48,823 nucleotides of DNA, taken from contig CACOKG010000005.1 of NCBI GenBank assembly GCA_902627745.1, positions 1 through 48,823 on the forward strand. The letters run 5' to 3'. This document shows positions 1 to 8,418 of the stretch, piece after piece. A program made the translations under genes and the position numbers. Numbering within the stretch: the stretch's first letter is position 1; every line of letters begins with the position of its first letter. The notes below the pieces were generated by a model, which made no database searches, had not been told where the DNA came from, and worked only from the letters and a program-made list of their open reading frames with translations. Origin of the DNA: an uncultured Pelagibacteraceae bacterium. GTDB taxonomy: Bacteria; Pseudomonadota; Alphaproteobacteria; Pelagibacterales; Pelagibacteraceae.

Positions 1-318
1 CACAGAATTGTCGGATATTTTGAAGAAGAAGCTGTCATAAGTTATACTGAATACCTTCATGAATTGGAAAGTGGGGCAATACCTGACGAACCTGCACCAG
101 AGGTTGCAATAAATTATTGGAACCTTCCATTACACGCAACTTTAAAAGATGTGGTTAGAGTTATAAGAGATGATGAGGCCGGACATAGAGATGTTAATCA
201 TAATTTTGCAAATGTAATTGACAACAGAATTAATTCTAAAAAATATAATGAGGAAAAAGAAAGTGCCTCACAAAAAGAAAATACTTCTGATAAAGAAAAA
301 ACTTTCTCTAACAAATAA
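1..318 (+). CDS. aox: Alternative oxidase (AOX), 3' end only
   Basis: The frame is open from base 1, so this is the last 105 residues of a gene cut by the window edge; the TTG start in the ORF track at 64 is internal. The residues [13 protein letters not shown] and [11 protein letters not shown] are the C-terminal di-iron helices of alternative ubiquinol oxidases, with the glutamate and the ExxH carrying iron ligands. By family knowledge the enzyme passes electrons from ubiquinol to oxygen at the inner membrane without pumping protons. A lysine/glutamate-rich tail of about 30 residues follows the conserved part. The flavodoxin gene starts 11 bases downstream, so the two are probably cotranscribed. 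Confidence 0.9.
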   Translation, partial: HRIVGYFEEEAVISYTEYLHELESGAIPDEPAPEVAINYWNLPLHATLKDVVRVIRDDEAGHRDVNHNFANVIDNRINSKKYNEEKESASQKENTSDKEKTFSNK

Positions 319-329
319 ACATAACTATT

Positions 330-770
330 ATGGAAAATAAATTAAATATTCTATGGGCATCAATGTCTGGTACAGCTGAAAACGTAGCCAATACTCTTAA
401 TGAAAAAGCAAAATCAATGGGTTTTGATACAAATCAATTGGAGTTAAACCAAGTAACTATGAACGATCTTTTAAGTATGAAAAAAGTTGCAATAGTTACT
501 TCAACTACCGGTGAAGGTGATTTACCTACAAATGGGGAAGATTTTTGGGATGATTTAAAAAACTCAAATGAAAATTTTAAAGATTTAAAATATAGTGTTT
601 GTGCACTTGGAGATAGTTCTCATGATATTTTTTGTGGGGCAGGAAAAAAAGTAGATGAAAAATTAACACAATTAGGTGCTCAAAAGATACTAGATAGACA
701 AGATTGTGATGGCTCAGATGAGGGCTCTGATGCTTGGGGAAATAATTTCTTAGAAAAAATTAAAAACTAA
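330..770 (+). CDS. Flavodoxin-domain protein (MioC/CysJ-like)
   Basis: A single flavodoxin domain fills the 146 residues. The N-terminal strand followed by SMSGTAENVA matches the FMN phosphate-binding loop, TSTTGEGDLPTNGEDFW matches the second FMN loop, and CALGDSSHDIFCGAGKK the third. The layout resembles the flavodoxin part of sulfite reductase/cytochrome P450 reductase and the free-standing MioC. It is expected to be a soluble one- or two-electron carrier. It sits between an alternative oxidase gene and msrB (2 bases to the latter), which suggests a shared redox operon; whether it donates electrons to either partner is inference. Confidence 0.85.
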   Translation: MENKLNILWASMSGTAENVANTLNEKAKSMGFDTNQLELNQVTMNDLLSMKKVAIVTSTTGEGDLPTNGEDFWDDLKNSNENFKDLKYSVCALGDSSHDIFCGAGKKVDEKLTQLGAQKILDRQDCDGSDEGSDAWGNNFLEKIKN

Positions 771-771
771 A

Positions 772-1233
772 ATGTTTAGTAAACGTAAAACACTTAAGGT
801 CCTAAGTGCATCTTTGATTTCGTTAATTCTTTTTCCTTATAAATATCTGTACGCAGCTGCAAAAAAAATTATAAATCCAAAGCTTACAAATGAGCAAAAA
901 GATATAATGTTTAACGAGGGTACTGAAAGACCCTTTACTAGCTCATTACTTGATGAAAAAAGAGTTGGCTTTTACCATTGTGCAAATTGTGGAGCAAAAT
1001 TATTTGCTTCTACTGCGAAATTTGATAGTGGCACAGGTTGGCCATCATTTTCAGAAGCTTTACCTGGAGCATTTAAAACTAAAATAGATTATTCATTCGG
1101 TATGAAAAGAATTGAATATCATTGTGCAAATTGTGGTGTACATCATGGGCATGTCTTTGATGATGGACCATCATCTACAGGTAAAAGATTTTGTAATAAT
1201 GGTCTATGCTTGATTTTTAAACCAGAAAATTAA
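772..1233 (+). CDS. msrB: Peptide-methionine (R)-S-oxide reductase MsrB, exported form
   Basis: MsrB reduces methionine-R-sulfoxide in proteins. The zinc-binding pairs CANC (about residues 70-73) and CANC (about 118-121) are present, as is the GTGWPSF signature, HGHVFDDGP and the catalytic cysteine in GKRFCNNG (about residue 141). The protein begins with a basic stretch and a hydrophobic segment ending in YAAAKK, which looks like a signal peptide or membrane anchor, so it probably works in the periplasm. It starts 2 bases after the flavodoxin gene. Its stop overlaps the stop of the convergent downstream gene by 4 bases (TTAA). Confidence 0.92.
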   Translation: MFSKRKTLKVLSASLISLILFPYKYLYAAAKKIINPKLTNEQKDIMFNEGTERPFTSSLLDEKRVGFYHCANCGAKLFASTAKFDSGTGWPSFSEALPGAFKTKIDYSFGMKRIEYHCANCGVHHGHVFDDGPSSTGKRFCNNGLCLIFKPEN

Positions 1234-2516
1234 TTTGAAAATCCGTATTTTCTAAGTCTGACATCACCGGTTCTAGCATGAGCTTCCATACCTTCGTATC
1301 TTGATATTCTAGCACAAGCAGCACCAACTGATTTTGTAGATTCTTTAGTCATTCTTTGAAAACTTAGAGTTTTTATAAATTTTCCAACGAATAATCCTCC
1401 AGTGTATCGACCAGCTCCTTTTGTTGGTAAAATATGATTTGTTCCAGAACATTTATCACCATAAGCAACAGTTGTTTCTTCGCCAATAAATAATGAACCA
1501 TAATTTTTTAATCTTTTATGAAACCAATCAAGATTTTTTGTTTGAACCTCTAAATGTTCAGGAGCATATTCATCACTAATTGTTGCCATTTCTTCGTCTG
1601 TATCACATAGAATTACTTCACCATAATCTCTCCAAGCTGCCTCAGCACTTTTTCTAGGTAACTCTGGTAATTCAGCGATTAACTCTGGAACTCTTTTTAT
1701 GACTTCGTCTGCTACTCTTTTGCTAGTAGTGTACAACCAAGCTGGAGAATTATATCCATGTTCTGCCTGTCCAACTAAATCTACTGCAACCATCTCCGCA
1801 TCAGCCTCATTATCAGCTATCACTGCTATTTCAGTTGGTCCTGCAAATAAATCAATACCAACTTTGCCAAATAAAATTCTTTTAGCTTCTGCTACAAACT
1901 GATTTCCAGGTCCTACTAAAATATCTGCTGGTGGATTTTTAAATAAACCATTTGTCATTGCTGCAATTCCTGGAACACCCCCTAAATTTAAAATTACATC
2001 TGCACCACATAAATTAGCTGTATAAATAATTGCTGGATGTGCGCCGATACCTTCTTTTGGAGGACTACAAGCAATAATGTTTTTTACTCCTGCAACTTTT
2101 GCAGTTGTAACGCTCATGACAGCTGAAGCAATATGGGCATATCTTCCGCCTGGTATATAACAACCAGCTGTGTTTACAGGAATTAATTTTTGACCTGCAT
2201 AGAGACCTGGCGATAATTCAACTTCAAAATCTTGGCCATAATTTTTTAACTGAGCTTCAGCGAATTTCTTTACTCTTTCATGAGAAAACTGAATATCATC
2301 TTTTGTTTTTTGATCTAATTCTTTATTTATTTGTTCAATTCTTTCCTTTGAAACAACTATTTCACCATCGTACTTATCAAATTTTTTCGTTAAATTTATA
2401 CAAGCTTCTTCTTTTGAAACTTCAATTTCTTTTAACAATCCCTTTACGATTTCATTTGTTTTACTATCGTCAGTTGAAGGGGTTTTTGGTGATTTTTTTA
2501 AGTATGTTATTGCCAT
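1230..2516 (-). CDS. hpsN: HisD-family dehydrogenase, HpsN-like (sulfopropanediol dehydrogenase type)
   Basis: The fold is histidinol dehydrogenase: GPGNQFVAEAKR, GIDLFAGPTE, QAEH, YAPEHLEV with the catalytic Glu-His pair, a conserved Asp in YGDKCSGTNH and the late His in EGMEAHA. However CYIPGGRYAHIASAVM, QAEHGYNSPAWL and AAWRDYGEVILC differ from biosynthetic HisD and, as far as I recall the subfamily, resemble HpsN, which oxidises 2,3-dihydroxypropane-1-sulfonate to sulfolactate using NAD. It ends a minus-strand operon with pta, an Ldh2/ComC-like dehydrogenase and a taurine-type ABC transporter, with no his genes nearby. HisD family is nearly certain; the substrate is inferred from subfamily residues and context. 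Confidence 0.75.
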   Translation of the reverse strand: MAITYLKKSPKTPSTDDSKTNEIVKGLLKEIEVSKEEACINLTKKFDKYDGEIVVSKERIEQINKELDQKTKDDIQFSHERVKKFAEAQLKNYGQDFEVELSPGLYAGQKLIPVNTAGCYIPGGRYAHIASAVMSVTTAKVAGVKNIIACSPPKEGIGAHPAIIYTANLCGADVILNLGGVPGIAAMTNGLFKNPPADILVGPGNQFVAEAKRILFGKVGIDLFAGPTEIAVIADNEADAEMVAVDLVGQAEHGYNSPAWLYTTSKRVADEVIKRVPELIAELPELPRKSAEAAWRDYGEVILCDTDEEMATISDEYAPEHLEVQTKNLDWFHKRLKNYGSLFIGEETTVAYGDKCSGTNHILPTKGAGRYTGGLFVGKFIKTLSFQRMTKESTKSVGAACARISRYEGMEAHARTGDVRLRKYGFSN

Positions 2517-2567
2517 AAATTTTTTGTGATTATTTAAAGCATATTAGATTTTTTTTCAATGAAACAA

Positions 2568-3479
2568 TTAATCTAAAGCAACAACAGCTGCTGCAATTGA
2601 CGCTAATCTTGCAGGAGCTTCATCAGAACGACTTGTAATTACCACTGGAACTTTACCTCCAACAACAACACCTGCTGCACAGGCTCCACAAAAATAAATT
2701 AGCATTTTTACTAATCCATTACCTGTTTCGACGCTTGGAACTAATAACACATCAGCCATACCAGCAACACTATTTTGTATGCCTTTTATAGTTGCAGATT
2801 TTTTTGAGATACTATTATCAAATGCAAGAGGACCAAAAACATCAGCATTCAAATTTTCTTTTTTGGCTAAGTTAGTTAATTCCTCAGCTTCTTTAGAGCT
2901 TGGAACACTATCTAAAACTTCCTCAGTAGCAGATAATATTGCTACCTTGGGTCTTTCAATTCCAATTCTATTGGAAAAATTAATAACATTTTTCAGAATA
3001 TGTAATTTTGTTTTTACATTAGGTAAAACATTCAATGCTCCATCGGTAATTATTAAAGGCTTATCCTCTTTTCCTAAAGTCATATGCCAAATATGACTCA
3101 ATCTTGTTTTTCCTAATAAATTATATTCTCTTTTCAAAACTTCTTTCATAAGAACGTCAGTATGGATATGGCCTTTAACAATAATTCTTATCTTTTGTTC
3201 ACTTGCTAGTTTTGCAGCAATAGTTGCTGTATTATTTTCAACAGGCTCATGAATTATCTCATAATTTGAGATATCCCATTTTAAATCTTGAGCGCACTTA
3301 TTTATTTCTTTTTCATCACCAATAAAAATTGGCTCAATTAGATTTTCTTTAACGGCATCTTGCACTGATTGCATAGGCAAAGGTTTTCCCGCATTAACAA
3401 TACCAGCTTTAATACCTTTTTTTTTGTGAGCAACATTAAGTAAGTTATCAGGACAAATAATTTCTTTATTGGAAAGCAT
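2568..3479 (-). CDS. pta: Phosphate acetyl/butyryltransferase family protein (Pta)
   Basis: The 303-residue length and the motifs KAGIVNAGKPLPMQSVQ, KGHIHTDVLMKEVL, LIITDGALNVLPN and SATEEVLDSVPSS fit the short Pta/Ptb family (phosphotransacetylase domain only). It would convert acetyl phosphate and CoA to acetyl-CoA in the cytoplasm, or the butyryl equivalent. In taurine and sulfolactate degraders a Pta follows sulfoacetaldehyde acetyltransferase, which releases acetyl phosphate; this neighbourhood supports the same job, although no xsc is visible here. The gene starts 2 bases past the stop of the upstream Ldh2-family gene and is probably translated from the same mRNA. Confidence 0.85.
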   Translation of the reverse strand: MLSNKEIICPDNLLNVAHKKKGIKAGIVNAGKPLPMQSVQDAVKENLIEPIFIGDEKEINKCAQDLKWDISNYEIIHEPVENNTATIAAKLASEQKIRIIVKGHIHTDVLMKEVLKREYNLLGKTRLSHIWHMTLGKEDKPLIITDGALNVLPNVKTKLHILKNVINFSNRIGIERPKVAILSATEEVLDSVPSSKEAEELTNLAKKENLNADVFGPLAFDNSISKKSATIKGIQNSVAGMADVLLVPSVETGNGLVKMLIYFCGACAAGVVVGGKVPVVITSRSDEAPARLASIAAAVVALD

Positions 3480-3481
3480 GG

Positions 3482-4501
3482 TTATTTTTTTAAATCTACT
3501 AAATCTTTTTGAATAATTTTTGACAATTTGATTTCTTTTTTTAAGTTCATTCTAAACCTTTTATCTTTATTTTGACCCGGATACATTATTTCTTTTACTC
3601 CTTTAATCTTAGGTAACCTTTTAATTGTTTTAATATTACCCTTAATTCTTGAATTATAATTTTTGACAAATAAGTTTGTTTTAAATGTGATAAATAAATG
3701 TCCAATATTTTGTGGACCTGAAAAATCATCAAAAGGATCTTTAACTTTACCTGCATGATTTCCTCCAGTTAAAACACCACTTAAAATATCTACCATCCAC
3801 GCTAAACCTGAACCTCTAAATCCTGCAATAGGTAATTGAACTCCATGAAGTGCTTTTTTGGCATCCGTAGTTGGTTTACCAGATTTATCTAATGCTACAC
3901 CTTCAGGTATCTTTTGATTATTTCTAGCCGCAAATCTAATTTTTCCTCTATTAATCTTTGCAATAGCTGTATCTAATATAAAGGGGACCTTTGCTCCAGT
4001 TGGAGAACCAAAACATATAGGATTTGTTCCAAACAAACTTTTTTTAGCACCATAAGGTGCGATTGCAGGCGGTGCATTGGTATAAATCATAGTGATTAAA
4101 TTTTTTTTGACTGCTTGCTCAGCGTAGTAACCAGATAATCCATAGTGACCACTATTTTTTACTGCAACCAAACCGATACCTGTTTTTTTGGCACATTCGA
4201 TTGCTTTTCTAATCGCGAAATCTGCTGCAACAAAGCCAATACTATTATCTGCATCAATATGAGCAATCGATTGAGATATCTTTTTTACTTTTATTCTAGG
4301 TTTTGGATTGATAACTTTTTTAGATAATCTTTCACAATACATTCTTAATCTAGAAAGACCATGACCATAAGCACCAACTAATTCGGCATTAATCAAAGCG
4401 TTTGCTGAAATAACAGCATGAGGATTGCTTAATCCATGATTTTTAAAAATTTTAATGATTTCTTTTTTAAGATTTTCTGTTTTCAAATTAACCTTTTCCA
4501 C
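3482..4501 (-). CDS. Ldh2/MDH2-family NAD(P) dehydrogenase, ComC-like
   Basis: The protein (339 aa) belongs to the type-2 malate/lactate dehydrogenase family: NSGHYGLSGYYAEQA carries the catalytic histidine, PFGT-type binding loop appears as KKSLFGTNPICFGSP, followed by FILDTAIAKINRGKI and FRGSGLAWMVDILSG. Family members oxidise 2-hydroxyacids; ComC oxidises (R)-sulfolactate to sulfopyruvate. Lying between tauC and pta/hpsN, a sulfolactate role is the best contextual guess, with malate, ureidoglycolate or other 2-hydroxyacids as alternatives. Its start overlaps the end of tauC by 14 bases. The C-terminus is lysine-rich. Confidence 0.8.
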   Translation of the reverse strand: MEKVNLKTENLKKEIIKIFKNHGLSNPHAVISANALINAELVGAYGHGLSRLRMYCERLSKKVINPKPRIKVKKISQSIAHIDADNSIGFVAADFAIRKAIECAKKTGIGLVAVKNSGHYGLSGYYAEQAVKKNLITMIYTNAPPAIAPYGAKKSLFGTNPICFGSPTGAKVPFILDTAIAKINRGKIRFAARNNQKIPEGVALDKSGKPTTDAKKALHGVQLPIAGFRGSGLAWMVDILSGVLTGGNHAGKVKDPFDDFSGPQNIGHLFITFKTNLFVKNYNSRIKGNIKTIKRLPKIKGVKEIMYPGQNKDKRFRMNLKKEIKLSKIIQKDLVDLKK

Positions 4502-6413
4502 GCCATGGAATTGTTTTGTCTATTATTTTTCTCAAAGTGACATCAAATAATAAACCCAGCATTCCCATTATAAATATAGTGATCCAAATAACTTCGTATT
4601 GAAAATATTTTTTAGCAACGTTTTCAACAAATCCTATACCGGTTGTTCCAGCTAAAAACTCTGCTGCAACTAAAGTTCCCCAACACATTCCTACTGCAAC
4701 TCTTATTCCAGTTAGTATTTCTGGTAAAGAATTTGGAAAAATTACATATCTCAATATTTGTTTTTTGGATGCACCGAGTGAGTGAGCTGCATGAATTTTC
4801 GATAATTGGGTGCCAGAGGCACCAGCTCTTGCAGAAATAATCATAATTGATAATGAGACCATAAATAACAAGAAAACTTTCCCAGTATTATCAATTCCTA
4901 AAACTGAAATGATTAAAGGAGCCCAAGCTAGAGGAGGAACAGGTCTATAAAGCTCAATTAACGGATCAAAGAAACCTTTGGCAAATCTATTTAATCCCAT
5001 AAATAATCCAAGCGGCACACCAATTAATATTCCAAATACTAATCCTAAAAATACTCTTAAAAAAGAATCCCAGATATGACCATAAGGCACTGGCACTTTA
5101 AATAATTTAAAGTCCCCTGTAACTAATTTTAAAACTTGGCCTTTAAAATTTTGTTTAACAACTCCATCTTGAGTATGAACTGGGTATTCACCGGGTAGAA
5201 TATCAGCAATCCAGTCTGGTAAAATAAAACCAATCATTTTACTTACATCAACCAGTTCTACCCATAGAAGAGGAATTTCTTTATAACCTACACTAGGTTT
5301 AAGCATAAGCATGAACTTATCAAATGTATCTGACGGCTTAGGTAGCCATCTACCGGATCCTTGTTCTGAACAGCTTGGTCCACTTGCAACAATGGTACCT
5401 GCTGGGAATAAAAATATATCTACAAATCTCAATCCACCTTGAGATTCTTTTTGTGCAACATCAAAATTAATAATTGCATTTTGCATTTCATTTAGTGCAT
5501 TTGGAGGATATATACTTGCAAATTCTATTCGTCGTGCAATTTTAACAATATCTTTGGCGTAAGTTGAAGCTACTTCTTGAGTATCATCTAAATTTTTACG
5601 ATAAGCTTTGATCTCATCTTTGAGCTCTTTTATTTTGTCTTTAAATTGTGGATTATGATTTCTTAACTTAAAAAATTCATCACTAATAATTTGTAATTCT
5701 TTTGCAGCAGCATCAAATTTTAAACCTCTTTTTGTCTCCGGAACCAAAGGTACCTCGATAGTATTTTCTATTGAACCAGTTCCAGACTGGACCTTTATAA
5801 TTCCCCAATCTCCTTGTTCACTAACTGCCTTAAGTCTTTCATTAGCTTCTTGTTCCGTTTCAAAAGGATATTCAGGTTTTCTAAAATTTTCAGTTAATAA
5901 GTTAATCTTACCAGTGATGTCATTTATTTTAGATTTCGTCTCATTTTCAATTAAATCTTCATTAGTTAATAAAGGAATTAGTTGAATAGTTTTGTTGATA
6001 AATTCTGTAAGATCTGTTTTTTGTTGTAAGTTAAGATCTTCAGAAAATTTGATTTCATTTAAAGTTGCTTTAAGATTTTTATTTTCTTTTTTAATTTGAG
6101 CAGTACTTTTAAATTCTCTTTCCTCAATTGGAAATTGATATTTTAAACCCAATAAAGAGTCGTTAACTTTTGCTACTTGGCAAAGTTCATTAGCCGATTT
6201 TGGGTAAAAACCTTTTGCAATATCCCAAGAATAGTAAAGCCATATTAATAGTAGAAAGCTACTTCCTACTATAATCCAGTGAGTACCACCTCTTGCTCTT
6301 TCAGGATTTCCAAATACAGCATCAACCTTTTCAGTTTTGATTAATCTTCTTCCGTAGAGAATACAACCAATAACAGCAAAAAAAATTAAAAAGGTGACTA
6401 TTTGAGTTAACAT
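4488..6413 (-). CDS. tauC: Taurine/sulfonate-type ABC permease with long N-terminal extension
   Basis: The last 200 residues are a normal SsuC/TauC inner-membrane permease domain, from HIWDSFLRVFLGLVFG through RPVPPLAWAPL and the coupling-loop EAA-like stretch AAHSLGASKKQILRYVIFP to the end. Ahead of this lie about 430 additional residues: two membrane segments near residues 2-20 and 47-65, then a long charged, helix-forming region (about 75-310) that probably forms coiled coils, then a Cys/Gly-rich stretch and another hydrophobic segment. Usual family length is about 250-280 aa, so at 641 aa it is more than double. tauB ends directly beside it and tauA is upstream, which defines the system. 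The extra domain's function is unknown. Confidence 0.85.
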   Translation of the reverse strand: MLTQIVTFLIFFAVIGCILYGRRLIKTEKVDAVFGNPERARGGTHWIIVGSSFLLLIWLYYSWDIAKGFYPKSANELCQVAKVNDSLLGLKYQFPIEEREFKSTAQIKKENKNLKATLNEIKFSEDLNLQQKTDLTEFINKTIQLIPLLTNEDLIENETKSKINDITGKINLLTENFRKPEYPFETEQEANERLKAVSEQGDWGIIKVQSGTGSIENTIEVPLVPETKRGLKFDAAAKELQIISDEFFKLRNHNPQFKDKIKELKDEIKAYRKNLDDTQEVASTYAKDIVKIARRIEFASIYPPNALNEMQNAIINFDVAQKESQGGLRFVDIFLFPAGTIVASGPSCSEQGSGRWLPKPSDTFDKFMLMLKPSVGYKEIPLLWVELVDVSKMIGFILPDWIADILPGEYPVHTQDGVVKQNFKGQVLKLVTGDFKLFKVPVPYGHIWDSFLRVFLGLVFGILIGVPLGLFMGLNRFAKGFFDPLIELYRPVPPLAWAPLIISVLGIDNTGKVFLLFMVSLSIMIISARAGASGTQLSKIHAAHSLGASKKQILRYVIFPNSLPEILTGIRVAVGMCWGTLVAAEFLAGTTGIGFVENVAKKYFQYEVIWITIFIMGMLGLLFDVTLRKIIDKTIPWRGKG

Positions 6414-7211
6414 TTAATTTTCTTTCCCCATAATTTCTTCTTCCATATTCCAAATCATCTCTAATATTTCTTCTCGTTTTTCAGAAAAGTCCTTATTCTT
6501 TTTAATTTCTCTTAGATCTTCCTTTAGTCCCATTGAAGCAAATGGAAGATTGTATTCTTTATGAATTCGACCGGGTCGAGGTGCCATTACATATAGTCTC
6601 TCACCTAGCAATAAAGCTTCCTCAACTGAGTGAGTAATTAAGATAATAGTTTTTCCTGTTTCTTTCCAAATCTTTAAAACCAAAGACTGCATTTTTTCTC
6701 TAGTTAATGCATCAAGTGCTCCTAGGGGTTCATCCATTAAAATTAGATCAGGATCATTAATTAAACATCTTGCAAGCGCTACTCTTTGCTGCATACCACC
6801 AGAAAGTTGATAGGTTGGGGTATTACCAAAACCTTTTAAGCCAACTATTTCTAACCATTCATCAACTTTTTTTTGAGTTTCAATGGGATCCTTTTTTTTC
6901 ATTCTTAATCCAAAGTTGACATTTTCAGCAACTGTTAACCATTCAAACAAAGCACCTTGTTGAAAAACCATTCCTCTTTCAACGCCAGGCCCATCTATTT
7001 CTTTTTCATTTAAAGTAATACTTCCAGAAGTTGGTCTTATAAATCCTGCGGTGATATTCAATAAAGTTGTTTTTCCACAACCTGAGGGACCAAGCACTGT
7101 TAAGAGCTCACCTTTTTTGAGAGTAAAGTTTAAATCTTTCAAAGCGTGAACAGTTTCTCCTTTAGGAGTTTTGAAAATCATATTAAGATTTTGAGAAACT
7201 AGATCACTCAT
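6414..7211 (-). CDS. tauB: ABC transporter ATPase, taurine/nitrate/sulfonate type
   Basis: This is a complete ABC ATPase: Walker A GPSGCGKTT (about residues 41-49), Q-loop in VFQQGALFEWLTV, signature LSGGMQQRVALARCL, Walker B LILMDEPLGALD and the switch histidine in ILITHSVEEAL. The sequence is of the SsuB/TauB/NrtD class and is expected to drive the adjacent permease from the cytoplasmic face. Its stop is immediately followed by the tauC start. It is separated from tauA by 90 bases holding a strong hairpin with a U-tract, so its expression is likely lower than that of tauA. Confidence 0.93.
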   Translation of the reverse strand: MSDLVSQNLNMIFKTPKGETVHALKDLNFTLKKGELLTVLGPSGCGKTTLLNITAGFIRPTSGSITLNEKEIDGPGVERGMVFQQGALFEWLTVAENVNFGLRMKKKDPIETQKKVDEWLEIVGLKGFGNTPTYQLSGGMQQRVALARCLINDPDLILMDEPLGALDALTREKMQSLVLKIWKETGKTIILITHSVEEALLLGERLYVMAPRPGRIHKEYNLPFASMGLKEDLREIKKNKDFSEKREEILEMIWNMEEEIMGKEN

Positions 7212-7243
7212 TTGCTCACTTTATATTAGAGTTTATAATAAAA

Positions 7244-7281
7244 AAATAGGCACCAATTTAATAAAAAATTGGCGCCTATTT
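7244..7281 (-). terminator. Intrinsic terminator/attenuator between tauA and tauB
   Basis: Reading the minus strand, 16 nearly perfect base pairs (core AATAGGCGCCAATTT with its complement, one G-U pair) enclose a 6-base loop and are followed at once by a run of five to six T. It lies after the tauA stop and before tauB, so it should stop most transcripts after the binding protein and protect the tauA 3' end. Confidence 0.85.
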
Positions 7282-7301
7282 AAATTTTAATTACCTTTAG
7301 A

Positions 7302-8243
7302 TTATAAAGGTAAGAAACTTGTATCTACGTTTCCTCTTGGTGTTCCCATTCCTTTTAGGAATGCATCAAGATTTCCACTTTCCATTGAACTTTTTGTTTC
7401 TTCTGGAGTAAGAAATTTGAAACCACTTAAAGTTTCTTTCATGTCAGGAATTTTCATCTCTGAAGCTTTTGACATTGAATTCATATCGCTTTTTCCAGCT
7501 CTATATCTTGCATTAGCTTCATGAGTTACCTCGATGAAAGTTCTTAACATTCCTGGGTTTTCCTTCATAAACTTTGTAGTTACAGAAGTAATATCAATCC
7601 CTAGGATACCTGCATCTCTAGCTTCTTGAACCGTAAGTAATCTAGATCCAACTGCAGTAGCAGCTTTAATAGAATTACCACCAAATAAACATGCCATTAC
7701 AACATCACCACTTACTAATGCAGCAGCACCTTCTTCAGGGTCCATTTGAATGATATCCATTTTTTTTCTATCCGCTCCAACAACTTTCATACTTTCATCA
7801 AAAACGTATTCTGCCATTGTTCCAAGTGGAACAGCAACTTTTTTACCTTCTAACTCGGTTGCATTGGCTTTTGTAATTCCAGATGCATTAGAAGTAACAC
7901 AAGTTGTTCCTCCCATTCCGTATTCCATAGCAATATCAACTAACTTGATAGGTGCTTTAGATTTTACAGCGTTAATAAATGGAACTAAACCTTGAGAATA
8001 AGAGATATCAATATCTCCTGCTAACATCGCATCGGTCATAGCACCACCATTAGTAAAGTTTGTCCACTTTACAGGAACACCTAGAGCTTTTGCGAAGTTT
8101 TTCTTCATCATGTCTTCTAGATTTGGACTTGGCCACTCTAAGAAGTAAGCAACCCTAACTTCATTAGCTGCTGAATTTGCAACAGATATTGAAAGATTAA
8201 GAGCTACAAAACATCCAAGAATAAAACTAATTATTTTTTTCAT
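7302..8243 (-). CDS. tauA: Taurine/sulfonate-type substrate-binding protein
   Basis: A signal peptide (MKKIISFILGCFVALNLSISVANSAA) is followed by a periplasmic binding fold of the SsuA/TauA/NMT1 type: EVRVAYFLEWPSPN, FTNGGAMTDAMLAGDIDISYSQG and LEGKKVAVPLGTMAEYVFDESM are typical. It would catch taurine or a related sulfonate in the periplasm and deliver it to TauBC. The length (313 aa) is normal. It is the first gene of the minus-strand operon, facing the aminotransferase gene across a 175-base divergent promoter region with a palindrome. Which sulfonate it prefers cannot be read from the sequence. Confidence 0.88.
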   Translation of the reverse strand: MKKIISFILGCFVALNLSISVANSAANEVRVAYFLEWPSPNLEDMMKKNFAKALGVPVKWTNFTNGGAMTDAMLAGDIDISYSQGLVPFINAVKSKAPIKLVDIAMEYGMGGTTCVTSNASGITKANATELEGKKVAVPLGTMAEYVFDESMKVVGADRKKMDIIQMDPEEGAAALVSGDVVMACLFGGNSIKAATAVGSRLLTVQEARDAGILGIDITSVTTKFMKENPGMLRTFIEVTHEANARYRAGKSDMNSMSKASEMKIPDMKETLSGFKFLTPEETKSSMESGNLDAFLKGMGTPRGNVDTSFLPL

Positions 8244-8330
8244 TTATGCCTCTTCATTGTTTATTTATATGTTTCAATTTTAAGATTAATTTGACCTATA
8301 TGTAAAACAAAAAAATGATTATTAAAGTTA

Positions 8331-8347
8331 CACAACTCTTAGTTGTG
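8331..8347. promoter_or_regulatory. Palindrome in the tauA / aminotransferase divergent promoter region
   Basis: CACAACT-CTT-AGTTGTG is a perfect 7+3+7 inverted repeat. It lies 88 bases from the tauA start and 72 bases from the aminotransferase start, a suitable place for a dimeric regulator controlling both directions. No regulator gene of an obvious TauR type is adjacent. The rest of the 175-base gap shows only AT-rich sequence; I could not fix the promoters. Confidence 0.5.
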
Positions 8348-8418
8348 ACAATTATTTTGGTGGTTAATTTCACTTAATTAGTCTATGGATTTAACTATTA
8401 AACATTTAAAATTAAATA

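Noticed and set aside
64-318. TTG-initiated 84-aa ORF as a complete gene
   Set aside because: The frame is open to base 1 and the upstream residues belong to the conserved alternative oxidase core, so this is a truncated gene end.
1230-2516. Straight annotation as histidine-biosynthetic hisD
   Set aside because: Several active-site-adjacent segments differ from HisD and match the sulfonate-type relatives; no other his genes are near. Still possible if the genome has no other hisD.
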